From an uncultured Candidatus Peregrinibacteria bacterium (GTDB lineage Bacteria; Patescibacteriota; Gracilibacteria; Peribacterales; Peribacteraceae), in the NCBI GenBank assembly GCA_903822115.1, contig CAIJNU010000038.1, forward strand, positions 1 to 22,868: a DNA stretch of 22,868 nt. The letters are read 5' to 3'. The translations under genes were made by a program, and so were the position numbers. The notes below the pieces were generated by a model that saw only the letters and a list, made by a program, of their open reading frames with translations, ran no database searches and was not told the origin of the DNA. Each line of letters starts with the position of its first letter. Position 1 is the stretch's first letter. Positions 1-6,704 of the stretch are shown piece after piece.

Positions 1-229
1 GCGGCTTCTGGCTGAAAGCAAGAACCCGCTTCCCCTTCGGACGACCCTGGTGACTGAGGATGATGAGGGCGGCACCCTTCTTGAGGATATACTCCATCGT
101 CGGCAGGAGCGCTTCGATGCGCTCGGTATCGACGACCTTGCCTTTCTCCATCGGTACATCGAAACCGGCACGCAGGAGGACTTTCTTGCCCTCGAGGCGC
201 GCCTTATCCAGAGTGCGGTAGGCTTTCAT
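1..229 (-). CDS. pgk: Phosphoglycerate kinase, N-terminal part (cut by window edge)
   Basis: PGK interconverts 1,3-bisphosphoglycerate + ADP and 3-phosphoglycerate + ATP in cytosolic glycolysis. Only about the first 76 residues are visible; the gene runs off the left edge of the window. The visible part matches the PGK N-terminus: a start near MKAYRTLDKARLEGKKVLLR, a 'DTERIEALLPTMEYIL' helix and a SHQGRPKG segment where the family usually has SHLGRPKG. The family signature R-x-D-x-N-x-P reads RAGFDVP here, so the usual Asp and Asn are Gly and Asp. The ATG at 227-229 is chosen because the PGK fold starts directly after it and a good promoter ends 6 nt upstream. The gene is divergent from the glycosyltransferase at 297. 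Identity is confident; whether it is fully active cannot be judged from this fragment. Confidence 0.9.
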   Translation of the reverse strand, partial: MKAYRTLDKARLEGKKVLLRAGFDVPMEKGKVVDTERIEALLPTMEYILKKGAALIILSHQGRPKGKRVLAFSQKP

Positions 230-235
230 GTTCGG

Positions 236-264
236 ATTGTATCGTCGTATTGGGACCGACACAA
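236..264 (-). promoter_or_regulatory. Promoter of pgk, probably leaderless
   Basis: On the minus strand a -35 box TTGTGT (259-264) is followed after 17 nt by a -10 box TACAAT (236-241). The -10 ends only 6 nt before the pgk ATG, so transcription should begin at or within a base or two of the start codon. No Shine-Dalgarno sequence is present. Confidence 0.6.
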
Positions 265-281
265 ATGGACAGTCGGTCTGG

Positions 282-287
282 TATAGT
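282..287 (+). promoter_or_regulatory. Possible -10 box of the glycosyltransferase gene
   Basis: TATAGT lies 9 nt before the ATG at 297. No convincing -35 box was found at 16-18 nt upstream; that stretch is already used by the divergent pgk -35. Support rests on the match and on the same short -10 to ATG distance seen at other genes in the window. Confidence 0.3.
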
Positions 288-296
288 TGCGCCGCG

Positions 297-1355
297 ATGC
301 CGCCCCTGACTCTGCTCCCGCTCCTCGCGTTTGGCTGCTCTGTAGCGGCCTTCAGCCTCGCACTCTTCGTCTTTCCCCGACTGGGGCTGCTCGATTTTCC
401 CGAACGCTACGGCCTCACGCGCGGCCGAATCCCCTACCCCACGGGCATCGTCGCATTGCTCCTCTTCCTCTGCTTCTACACTGCGCTCGCACCGCACAGT
501 TTCAAGACACTCAGCACCTCGCTCGCCATCCTCATCCTCGGCGTGTTCTGCTTCCGCGACGACCGCACCCCCCTCCCGGCGTACGTACGCATCATCGTGC
601 AAGTCGTCGTCGCCCTTCTCGTCTTCCTCGGAGGAGCACGAATCTTCTCGTTCACCAACCCGCTGCAGGGAATCGTCGGGGGGCCGGTGTTCATCCTCAA
701 TCGATGGCTCGTCGATGTTCCCCTCTTCGGATCGCTCTCCGTTCTCTCGGCGCTTTTCACAGTATTCTGGCTTGGTCTCACGATCAACGCGCTCAATTGG
801 TTCGACGGAATTCCGGGGCAGGTCTCGCTGCTCTCGACAATCGGTTTTATCACCATCGGCTTCCTCTCTGCGAGCACACGGGTGAATCAGCCCACACTCG
901 CGCTCTTCGCGTTCATTCTGGCGGGCATCAGTCTCGGCTGCCTCTGCTTCGATTTCCCGCCGCCGCGCATGCTCACGGGCGATACGGGCGCGATGTTCTT
1001 CGGGCTCATGCTCGGCCTCCTCACCATCTACTCGGGCGGCAAAGTAGCGACGGCCTTCCTCGTTCTCGGCGTTCCCCTCTTCGATTTCGTCCTCGTCATC
1101 GGCCGGAGGATTCGCAAACGTTCAAACATTCTGCGCGGCAACGCCGAAGACGAGCATCTGCACCATCGGTTGCTTCGCCTCGGATGGCGTCCGCGCTCCG
1201 TCATCTTCCTCACCGCGGCGATCGGCACCGTCTTCGGCCTCTCGGCGCTCTTCTTCTCCACGAGGGAAAAATTCCTCGCGGCGATCATGTTGTTTCTCCT
1301 GATGTTGGTGCTCTCGGTCTATTCCCGCTCCAAAAAGCAAACCGCTAATCACTAA
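297..1355 (+). CDS. MraY/WecA-type glycosyl-1-phosphate transferase (GT4 membrane family)
   Basis: A 352-aa polytopic membrane enzyme expected to move a sugar-1-phosphate from a UDP-sugar to polyprenyl phosphate, the first committed step of a surface glycan. Family motifs appear in order: a DD pair at residues 88-89, NWFDG at 167-171 (the family's N..DG signature), MLTGDTG at 225-231, PLFD at 260-263, and the cytoplasmic HLHHRL loop at 287-292. About ten hydrophobic segments are visible. The ATG at 297 is preferred to the in-frame ATG at 228, which would overlap pgk and add a non-hydrophobic, non-conserved 23 residues. The N-terminal HTxPxPRGG-like loop is degenerate (RIPYPTG), so this is more likely WecA/WbpL-like than MraY. 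The sugar specificity is unknown. Confidence 0.85.
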   Translation: MPPLTLLPLLAFGCSVAAFSLALFVFPRLGLLDFPERYGLTRGRIPYPTGIVALLLFLCFYTALAPHSFKTLSTSLAILILGVFCFRDDRTPLPAYVRIIVQVVVALLVFLGGARIFSFTNPLQGIVGGPVFILNRWLVDVPLFGSLSVLSALFTVFWLGLTINALNWFDGIPGQVSLLSTIGFITIGFLSASTRVNQPTLALFAFILAGISLGCLCFDFPPPRMLTGDTGAMFFGLMLGLLTIYSGGKVATAFLVLGVPLFDFVLVIGRRIRKRSNILRGNAEDEHLHHRLLRLGWRPRSVIFLTAAIGTVFGLSALFFSTREKFLAAIMLFLLMLVLSVYSRSKKQTANH

Positions 1356-1367
1356 CCGCTCATCGCT
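1340..1367 (+). repeat. 14-nt imperfect tandem duplication at a gene junction
   Basis: AACCGCTAATCACT (1340-1353) is followed directly by AACCGCTCATCGCT (1354-1367), 12 of 14 identical. It spans the stop codon of the glycosyltransferase gene and ends immediately before the apparent CTG start of the next gene. Confidence 0.6.
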
Positions 1368-1691
1368 CTGAGATACCACCTCATCATCTACGTTCCCGTC
1401 GCGGCAGCCTCTGCCATACGACGTGCGCTCGCGGACGTCGGTGCGGGAAAGTTCGGCAACTACGACAACTGCTCATTCTCATCGAGAGGCATAGGCCGCT
1501 TCCGACCGCTCAAAGGAGCAAATCCCGCCATCGGTGCAATCGGGAGCATTGAAGAAGTGGAGGAGGAACGGATCGAGGCGATGATCGACGTGCGTTCCGA
1601 TGATGAACTCCGGCGAGCGCTCTCGCTCATCCGCGCCGCGCATCCTTACGAGAAGCCGGCGATTCATGTACTGCCGATGACGGAGCTATGA
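1368..1691 (+). CDS. Stand-alone NIF3 middle-domain (YqfO/CutA-like) protein with apparent CTG start
   Basis: This frame encodes 107 residues that match the domain inserted in the middle of NIF3/YqfO proteins: YHLIIYVPV at the N-terminus, then GNYDNCSFSSRGIGRFRPL, GANPAIGAIG, and AAHPYEKPAIHVLP near the C-terminus. The fold is CutA/PII-like; a molecular function for the stand-alone form is not established. No ATG, GTG or TTG is suitably placed. The CTG at 1368-1370 sits exactly where homologues have their initiator Met (M-x-Y-x-L-x-x-Y-V-P), so CTG is taken as the start. The frame is also continuous with the upstream stop at 1353-1355. The TGA overlaps the next ATG by 3 nt (ATGA at 1688-1691), which suggests translational coupling. 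The family is clear; the start is inferred. Confidence 0.75.
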   Translation: MRYHLIIYVPVAAASAIRRALADVGAGKFGNYDNCSFSSRGIGRFRPLKGANPAIGAIGSIEEVEEERIEAMIDVRSDDELRRALSLIRAAHPYEKPAIHVLPMTEL

Positions 1692-2242
1692 AAACGATTT
1701 TCATTTTTCACGGCTTCGGGGGAAGTGCGGAGAAAAATTGGTTCCCCTGGCTCAAGGAGCAACTGACGACAATCGGTCATCGCGTCATCGCCCCTTCTTT
1801 TCCTCGCTCAAACGATCCCAAGATCTCAGAGTGGATGGAGTTTTTCCGGCATCTCAATACTCCTCCGGATGAAGATTCGATTTTCATAGGGCACAGCCTT
1901 GGAGGGCTCTTCGCGCTCCGGCTTCTCGAAAAGATCAAGACGCACATCGATTCATGCATCCTCGTAGCTCCCGTTTCAAAACCTATGAACAATGATATCG
2001 ATGCGCACATTATGACGTTTTTCAGCGAGCCGCTGGATTGGAAGAGAATCCAAGAGCGTGCATCGCGCTTCCACATCCTCCACGCTTCAAACGACCCCTA
2101 CATTCCTCTCTCGCACGCTGAGGAGCTTGCACAGCACCTCAAAGCACCGCTGACGGTGATCGAAAAAGGCGGCCACCTCAACGCCGCCTCGGGCTTCTCC
2201 GAGTTTCCCCAGCTCCTCAAAATTATTGAGGATAATTTGTGA
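1688..2242 (+). CDS. RBBP9/YdeN-like serine hydrolase (alpha/beta fold)
   Basis: A 184-aa cytosolic protein with the complete layout of the small RBBP9/YdeN (Ser_hydrolase) family. It has an N-terminal HGFGGS loop (residues 8-13), the nucleophile elbow GHSLGG with Ser70, an acid at Asp136 in NDPYIP, and the catalytic His163 in KGGHLNAASGF. Its length is normal for the family. Substrates of this family are mostly unknown (esterase or amidase-like). It is the last gene of a three-gene plus-strand run and overlaps the NIF3-like gene by 4 nt. A GGAG lies 2 nt before the ATG, one of the few Shine-Dalgarno-like sites in this window. Confidence 0.9.
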   Translation: MKTIFIFHGFGGSAEKNWFPWLKEQLTTIGHRVIAPSFPRSNDPKISEWMEFFRHLNTPPDEDSIFIGHSLGGLFALRLLEKIKTHIDSCILVAPVSKPMNNDIDAHIMTFFSEPLDWKRIQERASRFHILHASNDPYIPLSHAEELAQHLKAPLTVIEKGGHLNAASGFSEFPQLLKIIEDNL

Positions 2243-2249
2243 AATCCTC
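2228..2249. terminator. Weak hairpin between convergent genes
   Basis: GAGGAT (2228-2233) and ATCCTC (2244-2249) form a 6-bp stem with a 10-nt loop across the stop codon of the hydrolase gene, inside the short gap before the convergent peptidase gene. There is no clear U-tract on either strand, so a terminator role is only possible. Confidence 0.25.
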
Positions 2250-2267
2250 GGAATCCTCACTTTCCTC

Positions 2268-3698
2268 TCACTGACCGTACTTCATCGGCGTGGAGACGAA
2301 TGCGCCGGGTTGAATTTGAATCACGACGGTTCGGTGCGAGAGCGGCAGGATCTTGACCTGCGCGGAACCGTTGACGAAGTCCGAAGGCGACAACGTGTCG
2401 GGGCGATACTGGGCATCGCCGTACGCGGTGCGAAGGTAGAGCTTCCCGTCAAATGAAGGATGATTGACGACCTGTCCGGCAGCATCGAGGAGCGTGATCG
2501 TCACCGTCTCCCACTCCCTACCCGTGAAGGAATCCGGATGATTGATCGCGATGCTCGAGAATGTTCCCGACACGTCAGGCGCCGAGGAAGAGGAGACGGA
2601 AGGGGCGGGCGTCACGACATCCTCCGTTCCTGCGACTATGCCCGCGACGCTCGCAGCAAGACTCGAAGAGGATGAAGCCATAGCAACCGACGTGATGCCC
2701 CTCTTCGCCAAAAGTGCGGCCTTCCTCTGCGCAACCAACTGTGCGGAAGTCAGGGAGGAAGAACTCGTATTGAGCACGACTGTCGTCGGAGCAGAATAAT
2801 TCGCCTGCACGAAGATCATTGGATTCACCGTGGCATTCAGTCCGTTCGTCTGGAACCGCGTCGAATCGATCGCCTGTCCGAAAGACAGGCCCGCGAGTCG
2901 CGCCTGAGTCCCGGTGAAGGGCCAGTACGGATGGAAGGGCACCGACTTGCCGTCTAATCCCTTGTCGCGATCTATCTGGAAGTGCAGGTGCGGCCCCGTA
3001 GCGTCGCCCGTCTGTCCCGAGAGGCCAATCTCCTGCGCCTTACGCACGATGTCCCCTTCCTGCACATCCGTCTCACTCAAGTGCGCGTAGCATGAGAAGA
3101 GCGTCGTCGTCTGCGTGGGATTCGCCGGATCGGGAACATGAGGATGACGAATGACGACGTATCTGCCGAACCCCGTCGCATCATTGCCCACTTCTGTGAC
3201 GATGCCATTGGCAATCGATTGGACTGGCGTTCCGACGGGCATGCGAATATCCACCGCCGGATGATCACCGGAACCCTCGGCGCCAGTAGAGTACGATCCC
3301 ATGTATCCGACGGAATAGAAAACGTTCGTTCCGTTGGCCTTCTCCTTCGCGCTGTCATACGTCGGAAGCGTGATGAGGAGATCCGTCGGAACTTCTGCGA
3401 AGAGGTGAAGTTGGGGATTGCCGCCATAGGCGGACCATCGCGTGTAATCGGGAACGCGCGCGACCGGCGGGACTGTTCCCGTGTAGACGATCAGACTATC
3501 ATCGGTCTGGCCGAGAACCGACTTCCAGAATACCTGCCAACCATGCTGCCCCATCATGTTCCCCGTCACAAAGGCAAAGACCGAAACCACGGCAATCCAG
3601 AACGTCGCTTTCTGCGAAAGATACGACAAGGCGTGCGGCTCCTTCTTCCTATGGAGAGGACGAAGCTTGAACTTCCGTGTTTTTGACAATTTATTCAT
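2268..3698 (-). CDS. Membrane-anchored M23 (LytM-type) metallopeptidase
   Basis: A 476-aa protein with a basic cytoplasmic N-terminus, one transmembrane helix (about residues 31-49) and an external M23 domain (about 120-260). The zinc ligands are visible: His146 and Asp150 in HPAVD, and His239 in HLH (237-239). His206 in CYAHL is the expected second catalytic His. M23 enzymes with all ligands cut peptidoglycan cross-bridges. The M23 domain is followed by serine-rich linkers (311-315, 342-346, 369-372) and a beta-rich C-terminal domain (about 385-475), perhaps Ig-like, which may bind a wall component. It is divergent from tsaE, with a strong promoter. The start follows from the promoter position and the basic N-terminus. 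Confidence 0.9.
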   Translation of the reverse strand: MNKLSKTRKFKLRPLHRKKEPHALSYLSQKATFWIAVVSVFAFVTGNMMGQHGWQVFWKSVLGQTDDSLIVYTGTVPPVARVPDYTRWSAYGGNPQLHLFAEVPTDLLITLPTYDSAKEKANGTNVFYSVGYMGSYSTGAEGSGDHPAVDIRMPVGTPVQSIANGIVTEVGNDATGFGRYVVIRHPHVPDPANPTQTTTLFSCYAHLSETDVQEGDIVRKAQEIGLSGQTGDATGPHLHFQIDRDKGLDGKSVPFHPYWPFTGTQARLAGLSFGQAIDSTRFQTNGLNATVNPMIFVQANYSAPTTVVLNTSSSSLTSAQLVAQRKAALLAKRGITSVAMASSSSSLAASVAGIVAGTEDVVTPAPSVSSSSAPDVSGTFSSIAINHPDSFTGREWETVTITLLDAAGQVVNHPSFDGKLYLRTAYGDAQYRPDTLSPSDFVNGSAQVKILPLSHRTVVIQIQPGAFVSTPMKYGQ

Positions 3699-3705
3699 GT
3701 GTGTT

Positions 3706-3734
3706 TTGATGGCATCATAATATCATTTTATATA
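3706..3734 (+). promoter_or_regulatory. Promoter of the TsaE-HD gene, nearly leaderless
   Basis: TTGATG (3706-3711), 17-nt spacer, then TATATA (3729-3734), which ends 4 nt before the ATG at 3739. Transcription would start at about the ATG. It overlaps almost completely with the divergent peptidase promoter, so the two probably compete for polymerase. Confidence 0.5.
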
Positions 3735-3745
3735 GCATATGTCAA
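3717..3745 (-). promoter_or_regulatory. Promoter of the M23 peptidase gene
   Basis: On the minus strand the consensus -35 TTGACA (3740-3745) is followed after 17 nt by TATTAT (3717-3722), 18 nt before the peptidase ATG. The -35 box overlaps the tsaE start codon on the other strand. No Shine-Dalgarno motif follows. Confidence 0.75.
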
Positions 3746-4758
3746 TTATCGATTACTGCCAGATATCTCTTCCCAATCCCGAAAACACGGTGCAAGCCGG
3801 CTCGTTTCTCGCGCATTCGCTGTATTCCTTTCCCGTGACGATTCTCCTCTCCGGAGAACTGGGAACCGGCAAGACGACGCTCCTGAGAGGCTTCGCCAAC
3901 GCTCTCGGCATCGCGGAGGGCATCACCAGCCCCACGTTCGCCCTCGAGCAGAGATACGAAACGCGCTACGGACAGATGGCGCACATCGATCTCTACCGGC
4001 TGACGACTCCGCAGGCACGAGAACTCCTGCAGGCCTCAGAGGAGCACTGCAATCTTCGCTGCATCGAATGGCCCGAGCGTCTGTCTCTCCCTCCCGAAGA
4101 CATCTTTCCCGAGAGCATCGCGATCTCGCTTCGCGAGGAGGGAGATGGACGCCACCTCTCTATCGCATTCCGCGATGTTCCGCTTCCGTCTCGGGAGGAA
4201 ATCGAAGAATGGAGAAAGGAACTCAACGTTCCCCCGCAGGTCATCGCGCACTGCGATGCCGTCGCAGCATTCATTCCCTCACTCCTGTCACTCCTCAGCG
4301 ATCAATATCGCATCGTTCGTCCGCAGATGCTCTGCGCTGCGGCACTCACACACGATCTCCTGCGCTTCGTCGATTTCCGAAAGGATGCCTATCCAGATTT
4401 TGAGTATTCACCCGAACAGGAACGATTCTGGTCTCAGTGCCGACAGAAGTATGCGGGGCTCTCCCACGAGTACGCATGCGAGAGGTTCCTTTCCGAAAAA
4501 GGATATGCGGCTCTGGGGCGCGTCGTCGCTACACACGGGCTCTCACTCCCCTCCCCCAGCCGAACAACGATCGAACAGAAAGTCCTCTTCTACGCCGACA
4601 AACGCGTAAAGATGGATACCGTCGTGTCCCTCGATGAACGGTTCGCAGATTTCAATGTTCGCTACGGCAAGAGCGGAGATTTGGAGAAATCGAAAATTTG
4701 GTATGAGGAAGCGAAACGACTTGAAAACGAACTCTTCCCCGCCGGCATTTCCTCATGA
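3739..4758 (+). CDS. tsaE: TsaE tRNA-t6A ATPase fused to an HD-domain phosphohydrolase
   Basis: Residues 1-150 are a complete TsaE, the ATPase that works with TsaB/TsaD to place t6A at A37 of ANN-reading tRNAs. They include the P-loop GELGTGKTT (39-47), SPTF (64-67), the Walker B HIDLYRL (82-88) and EWPER (110-114). Residues 163-339 are an HD/HDIG-type metal-dependent phosphohydrolase domain with all expected ligands: His171, His205-Asp206, His243, His266 and Asp287 (YADKRV). TsaE alone is usually about 140-160 aa, so the HD part is an extra domain in the same frame, not an overlap. HD domains commonly hydrolyse nucleotides, cyclic dinucleotides or phosphate esters; the substrate here is unknown. 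The start is set by the promoter and by the normal TsaE N-terminus. Confidence 0.9.
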   Translation: MSIIDYCQISLPNPENTVQAGSFLAHSLYSFPVTILLSGELGTGKTTLLRGFANALGIAEGITSPTFALEQRYETRYGQMAHIDLYRLTTPQARELLQASEEHCNLRCIEWPERLSLPPEDIFPESIAISLREEGDGRHLSIAFRDVPLPSREEIEEWRKELNVPPQVIAHCDAVAAFIPSLLSLLSDQYRIVRPQMLCAAALTHDLLRFVDFRKDAYPDFEYSPEQERFWSQCRQKYAGLSHEYACERFLSEKGYAALGRVVATHGLSLPSPSRTTIEQKVLFYADKRVKMDTVVSLDERFADFNVRYGKSGDLEKSKIWYEEAKRLENELFPAGISS

Positions 4759-4773
4759 AGCATCACCAGCGCA

Positions 4774-5316
4774 TCAGAAACGCCATGGAATAAGCTGATT
4801 GAGAAGGATACTCGCAACCGTCGCCCAACCGCCGCTGATGATAAGAAGGCTGAGCAGCAAGAGGGAAAAGGCAACGAGTACTCCCGTGAATACCAAACGA
4901 CCGCGAAGCACAAATCCATTCTTTGATGCGAGTTGTTGCACATCACCCGTGATGAGTGTGCGCACCGCACGCACGAGGAGAGTGCCCTTGGTCACTAGGA
5001 GAATGATTGCCGCGAAAACGGTCGTCACGATCGCTCTCGAGCCGTACATCGCGAAAAGGCCGGAAGCGGGATTCATGGTGATCGCGGCGAGGAGTCCGAT
5101 CGTCAGGATGAAGAAGTCTTCCGCGATACCCCTCCAGTGAGCAGCCTTCGATCTGAGACGAGTGAAAGTTGCTGCAGCAATAATCAGGAGAATCGACACG
5201 CCGAAGTTCGTGAGCGCAGCGATCAGAAACAACACGACGAACACCCCCGCCTGAAATGCATAACAATCACTCAAACGAAAGAATGAGGTCAACCGAAGGT
5301 GCGTGGTACGCTTCAT
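4774..5316 (-). CDS. Hypothetical polytopic membrane protein
   Basis: A 180-aa protein that I do not recognise. After a basic N-terminus (MKRTTHLRLTSFFRLS) there are about five hydrophobic segments: about 22-48, which may be one long or two short helices, 69-82, 92-110, and 142-163 running on to the C-terminus. No catalytic motif is visible. It lies between the convergent TsaE-HD gene (15-nt gap) and rarA on the same strand, but it has its own strong promoter and so is probably transcribed separately. The start is supported by that promoter, whose -10 ends 13 nt upstream. Confidence 0.75.
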   Translation of the reverse strand: MKRTTHLRLTSFFRLSDCYAFQAGVFVVLFLIAALTNFGVSILLIIAAATFTRLRSKAAHWRGIAEDFFILTIGLLAAITMNPASGLFAMYGSRAIVTTVFAAIILLVTKGTLLVRAVRTLITGDVQQLASKNGFVLRGRLVFTGVLVAFSLLLLSLLIISGGWATVASILLNQLIPWRF

Positions 5317-5329
5317 GGGTGTTTGTGAT

Positions 5330-5358
5330 ACTATAACATTTTCCTATTTATTTGTCTA
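5330..5358 (-). promoter_or_regulatory. Promoter of the 180-aa membrane protein gene
   Basis: On the minus strand TAGACA (5353-5358) is followed after 17 nt by TATAGT (5330-5335); the ATG follows 13 nt later. It sits in an AT-rich gap downstream of rarA. No Shine-Dalgarno motif was seen. Confidence 0.7.
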
Positions 5359-5376
5359 TATTCACCGTTTTCACGT

Positions 5377-6669
5377 TCAGCGAAGAATCTTACGTACCTT
5401 TGCCAGTCTCTCAGCCACCTCTTTCTCGAAACCGCGATCTGAAGGCTCGTAGACATCGAGAGGCTGCATGCCGATCGGGAAGTACGATGCGCGGACAACC
5501 CCGCCATCGCTCGAGTGAGGGTACTGGTATCCCTCGTGATATCCGTGCTCCCGCATCGCCTTCACCGGAGCATTGCGAAGATGATAGGGCACTTCGAGGG
5601 AGGGGGCGGATCGAATCCTCTCCTTCGTCTGATCCTTCGCGCATGTTACGGCATTGCTCTTGGGCGCCTGACTCAGGTACACGCAAGCGTGCGCGAGGAA
5701 GAACTCCCCCTCGGGAAAGCCGACCAATTCAAATGCCTGCCATGCAGAGACGACGATCTGCAGCGCGCGGGGATCGGCGTTGCCGACGTCTTCGCTCGCG
5801 AAGATCGCCATGCGACGGAAGAGGAATCGCGGATCTTCCCCGCTCTCGATCATCTTGAAGAGCCACACAAGCGCCGCATCTACATCACTGCCGCGCATCG
5901 TTTTGATGAACGCGGAGATCGTATCGTAGTGATCCTCGCGATTGGAGTCGTACCGCTTGGAGCGCTCGGTGAAGAGCTTGCGCGCATCCTCGAGCGAAAT
6001 ATTCTTTCCCACTGTCATCACGGTCAGTTCCAACGCGTTGAGCGCGATACGCGCATCTCCGTTGCTGATGGTCGCAATGTGTTCGAGGGCTTCCCGGGAG
6101 AGCGATACCTTGCCACCGTACCCCCGCTCGTCTGACACCGCTCTCTCAAGAATGAGGAGGAGATCTTTCACTCCAAGAGGTTTGAGGAGATGAACCTGAG
6201 AACGAGACACGAGCGCAGCATTGACATCGAAGTACGGATTTTGGGTCGTCGCACCAATCAGCGTCACCACCCCGCTCTCCACGAACGGCAGAAGCGCGTC
6301 CTGTTGCGCGGTGTTGAATCTGTGGATCTCATCGACGAAGAGGACCGTCCGGCCCTTGAACATCTCCCGCATGCGCCGCGCCTCCTCGCACACCTCCTTG
6401 AGTTCCTTCACACCGCTCGTCACCGCATTGAGCCGCACGAACTGCGCCTGAGTCGAAGCTGCGATCACGTGCGCCAGCGCGGTCTTGCCCGTACCGGGAG
6501 GTCCGGCGAGGATGATAGAACGCAATTGATCTTTCTCGATCGCTCCGCGCAGCGCCGTCCCCTCCCCCACGATCTCCTCCTGCCCCACGAACTCCGCAAG
6601 ACTGCGAGGTCGCATCCGATAGGCCAGAGGTTCGGAGGTGACAGCCGGTGCGGCACTGGGACGGGGCAT
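5377..6669 (-). CDS. rarA: Replication-associated recombination protein RarA (MgsA) AAA+ ATPase
   Basis: A 430-aa clamp-loader-like AAA+ protein that acts at stalled replication forks. It has the PLAYRMRPRSLAEFVGQE entry (14-31), Walker A GPPGTGKT (56-63), Walker B VLFVDEIHRFN (109-119), sensor 1 GATTQNP (139-145) and a likely arginine finger in SRS (155-157). The RarA-specific C-terminal tetramerisation region follows, with FFLAHACVYLSQAPKSN and the terminal PYHLRNAP, GYQYPH and YFPIG motifs. Full length for the family. An in-frame TTG at 6708 would overlap csaB and add 13 residues. The ATG at 6669 is preferred because the conserved part begins just after it and a TATCCT box ends 8 nt upstream. 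It follows csaB with a 35-nt gap. Confidence 0.93.
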   Translation of the reverse strand: MPRPSAAPAVTSEPLAYRMRPRSLAEFVGQEEIVGEGTALRGAIEKDQLRSIILAGPPGTGKTALAHVIAASTQAQFVRLNAVTSGVKELKEVCEEARRMREMFKGRTVLFVDEIHRFNTAQQDALLPFVESGVVTLIGATTQNPYFDVNAALVSRSQVHLLKPLGVKDLLLILERAVSDERGYGGKVSLSREALEHIATISNGDARIALNALELTVMTVGKNISLEDARKLFTERSKRYDSNREDHYDTISAFIKTMRGSDVDAALVWLFKMIESGEDPRFLFRRMAIFASEDVGNADPRALQIVVSAWQAFELVGFPEGEFFLAHACVYLSQAPKSNAVTCAKDQTKERIRSAPSLEVPYHLRNAPVKAMREHGYHEGYQYPHSSDGGVVRASYFPIGMQPLDVYEPSDRGFEKEVAERLAKVRKILR

Positions 6670-6704
6670 GGACAGATAGGATAGCGCGAAACACGCGAAT
6701 CGGC

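Noticed and set aside
50..286. 78-codon plus-strand frame at the left edge
   Set aside because: Antisense shadow of the pgk N-terminus, which is the real gene on the minus strand.
287..1348. Long plus-strand open frame overlapping the glycosyltransferase
   Set aside because: Arg/His/Pro-rich shadow in another frame of a gene that has all family motifs.
1353..1370. Stop-codon read-through joining the glycosyltransferase and the NIF3-like domain
   Set aside because: The frames are continuous, but a membrane transferase fused to this domain is not a known arrangement, and the domain's own initiator position carries CTG. Kept only as an alternative.
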